Assembly: GCA_021847945.1 (NCBI GenBank)
Contig: JAJZNG010000126.1
Span: 10,651 to 50,565 of the forward strand
DNA from: Actinomycetes bacterium
GTDB lineage: Bacteria > Actinomycetota > Acidimicrobiia > Acidimicrobiales > Palsa-688
Length of the DNA stretch: 39,915 nt
Direction of reading: 5' to 3'
Part shown: piece by piece, positions 34,829-39,915 of the stretch
Numbering within the stretch: the stretch's first letter is position 1
Layout of the letters: each line of letters begins with the position of its first letter
Position numbers and translations under genes: made by a program
The notes under the pieces: model-generated
What the model was told of the DNA's origin: nothing
Databases searched by the model: none
What the model saw: the letters and a program-made list of their open reading frames with translations, nothing else

Positions 34829-37246
34829 GTGCCATCCAAGAAGGAGAAGAAGCGCCAGCATCAGCTGCGTGCCGCCGACAAGAGACGAAAGGAGCAAGAC
34901 GAAAGGCTAAGAGCCGTCGTCGACGATGTCGTAGGCGCCATCAGGGAGCTTCACGCCGCCGCCGAGGACCCCTCCGTCGAACCCGAAGGTTTCGTCTCAG
35001 TCCTCGAGAAGTACCTGCACGCCGGCGTCAGGTTCGCTGGCTTGGCGGACCCTGCGGTAGCAGCGAGGGGCTTCGAGATCACCGACGAGTCGGGCCGGAG
35101 AGCCTCGGCGGTAGCCGACGCGCTGCGGCGCCGGGCCGCCACCGTCGAGGTGTCCCAGCCAGGGGAAGTGTCGCAACCGCTGGACGCGTCGGAGCTCAAA
35201 GCGACCCTGCTGTGGTGGGCGTCATCGTTCTACAGCCGGGCACTCAAGCCGCTAGAGGCAGACCAGGCAGCCTCGCAAGCGTTCGATCTGCTTTCCTCAG
35301 ACGTCTCGGGGCGTCAAGAGGAAGACAGCGCAAAGCGGCGGTCTGCGGGCGTGGCGCTCGCGTCTTTGAGGCTGGGGGTCGGAAGGGCCCTGCAAGGCGG
35401 GGAGCTGGCCTTGGAGCTCTGCGAGGATGATCCGACCGACACCGGCTCGATGGATCTGCTCGCCCGGGCGGCGGCCGAGATCGCCGTGCGCGTTGGCGGG
35501 GACTCCGCCGAGCGCGCCGAAGGGAATGGGGTCTGCGGATGCGGAAGCGGAATCGCCTGGGCCCAATGCTGCAAGGAGGGCGAAATAGCCTTCTACGAGC
35601 GTTTGGTCGACCGGTCGTCCATCCGACGTCTGCACACCGGGTTTGCCGGGTGGGCCGCAGAGGACTCCACGGTCGCCGGCTGGCTGGCGGAGGCTGTCTC
35701 CGGCTGGTCCAAGCTGCCCGTCTTCGAGCCCGGAGGGAAACCCGGAGAGCTTGAGGCATCCGGAGCCCTCGAACTTCGCTCCGACCCGGGCATCGTCCTC
35801 ACCGACCCCTTGACCCCTGGGGCGACCTCCCCGACGATCATGGGCCTGCCTTGTCCTGTCGGTTTGATGGCAGTCGAAACCGTCTGGCTGAGAGGCCCGG
35901 ACCTCCCCGACACGGCGCCGTCTTTCTCGGAGCGGATCGCCCGCGACGCCGAAGACCTCAACCGCGACTCGCTCATCCGCCGCTTCGCCGACGGCAACAC
36001 CGCCGACGCGGACCTTTCGAGGCTGGCCGTTACCTGGTCCCGGCTGGCCGAGACAGGTCTGTGGCAAGTAAACGACACTGCTACCACGCCGGGCATCTGG
36101 CTGACGGACATCGCCAGCCGCGCGAAGCGGTGGGTGATGCTCGAAGCGTCCCAACGTGAGAACCTTGCCCGCTGGACGGTGCTGGCCGGAAATCTCGTCG
36201 CCGACAGGGGGGTTTGGCGTTCGGGGGCGGCGATGGTGGTCCTGCACCCGCGTGAGGCCGACGTGGCAGCAGAGATGGTACGGGCCGCCACGGAAACCGT
36301 CGCCCACCACATCGCCCTAGAGCTGCACCTTCGAGGCGCCTCCGCGGAGTCGCCTCGCGAGGCTAACCTCGCCGACCCTCCCGCATACGGGATCCTCGCG
36401 ACGGTGGGCGAACCCGACGAGCCCGAGTCGGCGTCGATGCATCACACGGTCACGGGGCTCCTCATGCCCGAACTTCTGTCCAACGTCGCAGCCCAACGCG
36501 CCAGCGGAGCGAAGCTGACCAACTCTGACGGCGAGCCGATGCAGCTCATCCAGGCGGTTGCTGCGTTGGACGACCCGGAGTCGGTCTTAGAAGCTCTGCG
36601 CCGCCGTCCCGACTTCGACGTGGCTCCAAGCGACGACGCCGGCACCCAGCTGGTATGGCACGGTCGGGAGCTGACCGCCGAGGAGAGGGACTCGACGCTG
36701 GCGGCTGCGCGCGAGTCGATGCAACGCCAAGGGATCGACCCTTCGACTATTCAGAGCGCTCAGGCCGCCCGCCGGTGGGTGCGCGCCAGCGTCAGTATCA
36801 CCGACGGCCGGCTTACAGCCGAGGTGAATTCGGTCGCCCGGCTCGGCGCCCTGCGGCGCATCCTCACTCGCGCCGGAGTTGACGGCTTCTCTGTAACGAG
36901 GCGCCTCGACCCTAAGCTCGGCTGGTCCTACCCTCCCGCTGCCGGGGAAGGCCGCCTGCACGCTCCCGGGTCGCCCGAGGCGGAGCGGGCGTGGGCGCAG
37001 CTGTGGGTTGACGAGAACCTCCCCGAGCTCGCCGGGGCAACCCCCCGACAGTCAGTCGCCAACCACCGGGGGGCGGTGCTGGTGGAGCGACTCCTCCGAG
37101 ACCTTGAGCACGACTCCGACGAGGCCACAGCACGCGGCGAGCCGGCCACTGACACCGACGCTCTCCGCAGGAGCCTCCACACCGTCGACCCCGGGTCGCC
37201 GTGGGCCGAGGCTTTCAGCGATGAAGGCCCGCTAGCGTTGAGCTAA
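34829..37246 (+). CDS. Large uncharacterised protein with internal SEC-C zinc-binding motif
   Basis: 805 aa from GTG; Lys/Arg-rich N-terminus MPSKKEKKRQHQLRAADKRRKEQDER; VCGCGSGIAWAQCC; C-terminal WVDENLPELAGATPRQSVANHRGAVLVERLLRDLE. Confidence 0.8.
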   Translation: MPSKKEKKRQHQLRAADKRRKEQDERLRAVVDDVVGAIRELHAAAEDPSVEPEGFVSVLEKYLHAGVRFAGLADPAVAARGFEITDESGRRASAVADALRRRAATVEVSQPGEVSQPLDASELKATLLWWASSFYSRALKPLEADQAASQAFDLLSSDVSGRQEEDSAKRRSAGVALASLRLGVGRALQGGELALELCEDDPTDTGSMDLLARAAAEIAVRVGGDSAERAEGNGVCGCGSGIAWAQCCKEGEIAFYERLVDRSSIRRLHTGFAGWAAEDSTVAGWLAEAVSGWSKLPVFEPGGKPGELEASGALELRSDPGIVLTDPLTPGATSPTIMGLPCPVGLMAVETVWLRGPDLPDTAPSFSERIARDAEDLNRDSLIRRFADGNTADADLSRLAVTWSRLAETGLWQVNDTATTPGIWLTDIASRAKRWVMLEASQRENLARWTVLAGNLVADRGVWRSGAAMVVLHPREADVAAEMVRAATETVAHHIALELHLRGASAESPREANLADPPAYGILATVGEPDEPESASMHHTVTGLLMPELLSNVAAQRASGAKLTNSDGEPMQLIQAVAALDDPESVLEALRRRPDFDVAPSDDAGTQLVWHGRELTAEERDSTLAAARESMQRQGIDPSTIQSAQAARRWVRASVSITDGRLTAEVNSVARLGALRRILTRAGVDGFSVTRRLDPKLGWSYPPAAGEGRLHAPGSPEAERAWAQLWVDENLPELAGATPRQSVANHRGAVLVERLLRDLEHDSDEATARGEPATDTDALRRSLHTVDPGSPWAEAFSDEGPLALS

Positions 37247-37352
37247 ACCTTCACTGGCGTAGAGACCTCACCTTCGGGTTCGGTTCCGTCCCGGCGGCCC
37301 TTACAGTGAGAAAGCACCTTCAGATCACACAAAGCAAAGGAGTCCCAACCAC

Positions 37353-37769
37353 ATGGCGGACATCAACGACTGGAACGCCCAGATCATCGCAGAGTTCAGA
37401 GCCAACCAGGGCAAGGTGGGTGGCCAGTTCGAGGGCGCGCCGATGCTCCTGCTCCACACGACGGGCGCAAAGACCGGCCAGGAGAGGATCAACCCGATGA
37501 TGTACCTGGAGCTCGACGGGCGTCGCTTCGTGTTCGCGTCGAAAGCCGGCGCTGACAGCCACCCGGACTGGTACCGCAATCTCGTGGCCAACCCTAAGGT
37601 GACCGTCGAAGTCGGCCCGGACGTCTACGAGGCGACGGCGTCTTCGCTCCCCGAGGACGAGCGGTCGCGGGTGTACGCCGAGCAGGCTCGCCGCTACGAG
37701 GGTTTCGCAGAGTACGCAGCGAAGACCACCCGTGTGATACCCGTCGTCGAGTTGACCCCGGCGAGCTGA
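37353..37769 (+). CDS. Deazaflavin (F420)-dependent nitroreductase family (Ddn-like)
   Basis: GAPMLLLHTTGAKTGQERINPMMYLELDGRRFVFASKAGADSHPDWYRNLVANPKVTVEVG; good GGAG ribosome site upstream. Confidence 0.9.
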   Translation: MADINDWNAQIIAEFRANQGKVGGQFEGAPMLLLHTTGAKTGQERINPMMYLELDGRRFVFASKAGADSHPDWYRNLVANPKVTVEVGPDVYEATASSLPEDERSRVYAEQARRYEGFAEYAAKTTRVIPVVELTPAS

Positions 37770-37773
37770 TCCG

Positions 37774-39042
37774 GTGAGCATCGACCCCCAGGTCATCGCC
37801 GACCCGTCTTTCTGGCATCAGCCTCTAGCGCAGCGCATGGCACAGTTCGCCGAGATCAGGGAGCTGGGCTCTCTGCCGGTGGTGCACGTCGACGACCCTT
37901 TCACGGGCGAGGCGGTCACATTCCGGGCCCTCACCCGGTACTCGGACGTGATCGACGTGAGCAAGCGACCTGGCGACTTCTGCTCGGGCAAGGGGTCCAC
38001 GTCGATAGTCGACCTGCAGACCGACGCGATGGAGTTCTTCGGGTCGTTCATCGTGATGGACGACCCCCGCCACGCACGCCAGCGCAACATCGTCGCAAGG
38101 TCTTTCACCCCCCGCGCCCTTCAGGGGGTTCTCGACTCGGTGGAGAAGATCTGCTCGGAGGTGATAGACGGCTTCTGCGAGCACGGCGAGGTTGACCTGG
38201 TGGAAGTTCTCTCCCAGCCGTTCCCGTTGCTGGTCATTTGCGACATGATGGGAATCCCGAGAAGCGAGTTCCCGACGGTGCTGAAAGACACGAACATTAT
38301 CCTCGGAGCCGGAGACCCCGACATGCTCGGCGGCCGGGAGGACGTCATGGGTGCGCTGCTCGAAGCCGGCCTGGAGCTCGCCGGTCTCATGAACGAGCTC
38401 GCGGAGGACCGCAGGAAGAACCCCACCGACGATCTCACCAGCGCCCTGGTCCACAACGACCTCGGCGAGGACATGCTCGCCCCTTCGGAGCTGGCACCGT
38501 TCTTCATTCTGCTGGCGGTAGCCGGGAACGACACCACCCGGACCGCCATCAGCCACGGCATGACCCTCCTGGCAGACAACCCAGCCGAGCGTGCCGCCTG
38601 GCAGAATGATCTGGCGGGCCTGACGCCCAAAGCCGTCGAGGAGATAGTCCGGATGGCTTCCCCGGTCGTGTTCATGCGAAGGACCACTACCCGACCGTTG
38701 GTGCTCGCCGGCGAGCACCTCGACGAAGGGGAACGCCTGGTCATGTTCTACGGGGCAGCGAACCGGGATCCGCGCGTGTTCCCCGACCCTGAGCGCTTCG
38801 ACATCGGACGAGACCCGAACAACCACGTGGGTTTCGGCGGCCCGGGACCGCACTTCTGCCTCGGCGCTCACTTGGCCCGCCGTGAGGTTTCGGTGGCTTT
38901 CCGCCAGCTTCTCTCACGCCTCCCCGACATCGAGGTTACGGGCCCGCCTGTGCCCTTGCAGTCCCTGGGCATACCCCTCGTCGGGGGTATCAAGCACCTT
39001 CCGGTGCGTTTCACCCCGACCAAGGCTGGTTCGTCTACCTAG
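37774..39042 (+). CDS. Cytochrome P450
   Basis: I-helix AGNDTTRTAISHG; heme loop VGFGGPGPHFCLGAHLARREV. Confidence 0.95.
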   Translation: MSIDPQVIADPSFWHQPLAQRMAQFAEIRELGSLPVVHVDDPFTGEAVTFRALTRYSDVIDVSKRPGDFCSGKGSTSIVDLQTDAMEFFGSFIVMDDPRHARQRNIVARSFTPRALQGVLDSVEKICSEVIDGFCEHGEVDLVEVLSQPFPLLVICDMMGIPRSEFPTVLKDTNIILGAGDPDMLGGREDVMGALLEAGLELAGLMNELAEDRRKNPTDDLTSALVHNDLGEDMLAPSELAPFFILLAVAGNDTTRTAISHGMTLLADNPAERAAWQNDLAGLTPKAVEEIVRMASPVVFMRRTTTRPLVLAGEHLDEGERLVMFYGAANRDPRVFPDPERFDIGRDPNNHVGFGGPGPHFCLGAHLARREVSVAFRQLLSRLPDIEVTGPPVPLQSLGIPLVGGIKHLPVRFTPTKAGSST

Positions 39043-39056
39043 ACGCAAGGCACGAC

Positions 39057-39192
39057 GGTCGCCGGGACGTTTCACGGCGACCCGTCGCCGGGCGGACGCC
39101 CGGACCCACCCGACGGGACCTTCCCGCAGGCACCCCTCGGGTGGGTCGCCAATCCGACGCCGTTGTCGGAAAGTCAACCCACCCATCGGGTG
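39057..39192. other. Hairpin-rich intergenic region between P450 and MFS genes
   Basis: ggtcgccg/cggcgacc (39057-39064/39075-39082); ccgggc-ggac-gcccgg (39088-39103); gacccacccga/tcgggtgggtc (39103-39113/39137-39147); caccc-atc-gggtg (39180-39192). Confidence 0.6.
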
Positions 39193-39267
39193 TCGTGCCT
39201 GATACTGATCCTTCGGATAAGGCTGAGGCCGCCTGTAAAAGTCGGAGCGAAGGCCATACTGGGACGG

Positions 39268-39915
39268 GTGGATACGGCCCCGAACACGAATACCCCGAAA
39301 GCGCCGAGGTCTGACTCTCCCTCAAAGGTCGAGGACCGCGGAATCTCGAAACGACTCGTCTTCATCCTCGCCGTGTGCACAGGCATGTCCGCCGCCAGCT
39401 TGTACTACTCGCAGCCGCTCCTGCACTCGATCAAGGTTTCGTTGCACCTCGGGACCGCCACGGCCGGTCTGATCGTGACGATAACCCAGATCGGCTACAT
39501 CGCGGGTCTAGTCCTTGTCGTGCCCCTGGGGGATATGTTCGCCCGGCGGCGGCTTCTGCCGCTGATGGTCGCCGGTATCGCCGTGGCGCTCATTGGCGTG
39601 TCCTTCTCACCCGACGGAGCGCTACTGCTCCTGTCGTCGCTGGTCGTGGGTGCCCTGTCGGTAGCCGCGCAGATCACTGTCGCGTTCGCTGCGACCCTCG
39701 CCCCTGACGTTTCGCGGGGCCGCGTGGTCGGGACCGTGATGAGCGGGCTGCTCCTCGGTATTCTGCTGGCTCGGACTGTGGCCGGCTATCTGGCCGACCT
39801 GGGTAGTTGGAGGACCCCGTTCCAGGTCGCCGCAGCGGTCATGGTCCTCATGGCCGTCGTGCTCAGCCGTGTCCTACCGGACGAGGGGCGCCGGCCGCCG
39901 ATCAACTACCTCAAA
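39268..39915 (+). CDS. MFS transporter, truncated by right window edge
   Basis: Own translation from GTG 39268 is open for 216 codons: VDTAPNTNTPKAPRSDSPSKVEDRGISKRLVFILAVCTGMSAASLYYSQPLLHSIKVSLHLGTATAGLIVTITQIGYIAGLVLVVPLGDMFARRRLL; not in the ORF track. Confidence 0.85.
   Translation, partial: MDTAPNTNTPKAPRSDSPSKVEDRGISKRLVFILAVCTGMSAASLYYSQPLLHSIKVSLHLGTATAGLIVTITQIGYIAGLVLVVPLGDMFARRRLLPLMVAGIAVALIGVSFSPDGALLLLSSLVVGALSVAAQITVAFAATLAPDVSRGRVVGTVMSGLLLGILLARTVAGYLADLGSWRTPFQVAAAVMVLMAVVLSRVLPDEGRRPPINYLK

Noticed and set aside
35297-36310. 337-aa minus-strand ORF antisense to the SEC-C gene
   Set aside because: No motifs, composition typical of antisense shadow ORFs; the SEC-C frame is better supported.
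1-39915. CRISPR arrays, tRNA/rRNA genes, transposases, prophage or toxin-antitoxin loci
   Set aside because: No regularly spaced repeats, tRNA-like cloverleaf signatures, or recognisable mobile-element proteins were seen; tandem repeats here are short and without spacers.

Overview
High-GC (Actinomycetota-like) chromosomal window, densely coding, with no rRNA, tRNA, CRISPR array, transposase or prophage genes recognised. Main content by recognisable motifs: a partial YtcJ-type amidohydrolase at the left edge (absent from the ORF track because it runs off the window); a DMT transporter; a DUF3097 protein; an acyl-CoA dehydrogenase facing a TIGR03084 / acyl-CoA carboxylase beta / biotin carboxylase-BCCP / AtuA-like operon; MMPL and DHA2-type MFS exporters; an HtrA-like protease; a molybdate/tungstate-type ABC uptake system (substrate-binding lipoprotein plus fused permease-ATPase) next to a PadR regulator, with a perfect 12-bp-arm palindrome before the lipoprotein gene; an alpha/beta hydrolase, enoyl-CoA hydratase, MFS and double-length FadE; an L,D-transpeptidase; a redox operon (DUF4405-like heme protein, Ser/Gly-rich repeat protein, ApbE, ferric-reductase-like heme protein, ferredoxin); MFS plus acetoacetyl-CoA synthetase; a Fur-family regulator divergent from an 805-aa SEC-C protein; an F420-type (Ddn) reductase plus cytochrome P450; and a truncated MFS gene at the right edge. 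The observations most worth following up are the ATGA-coupled ApbE/ferric-reductase-like/ferredoxin module with a partial DtxR/IdeR-like site upstream, the palindrome at the Mo/W transporter, a 16-bp perfect hairpin inside the transporter ATPase gene, a perfect 20-bp tandem duplication spanning both stop codons of two convergent genes, a window-wide pattern of short tandem duplications, a hairpin-rich intergenic region near the right end, and the uncharacterised SEC-C protein. No searches were run; all family calls are from motif reading.
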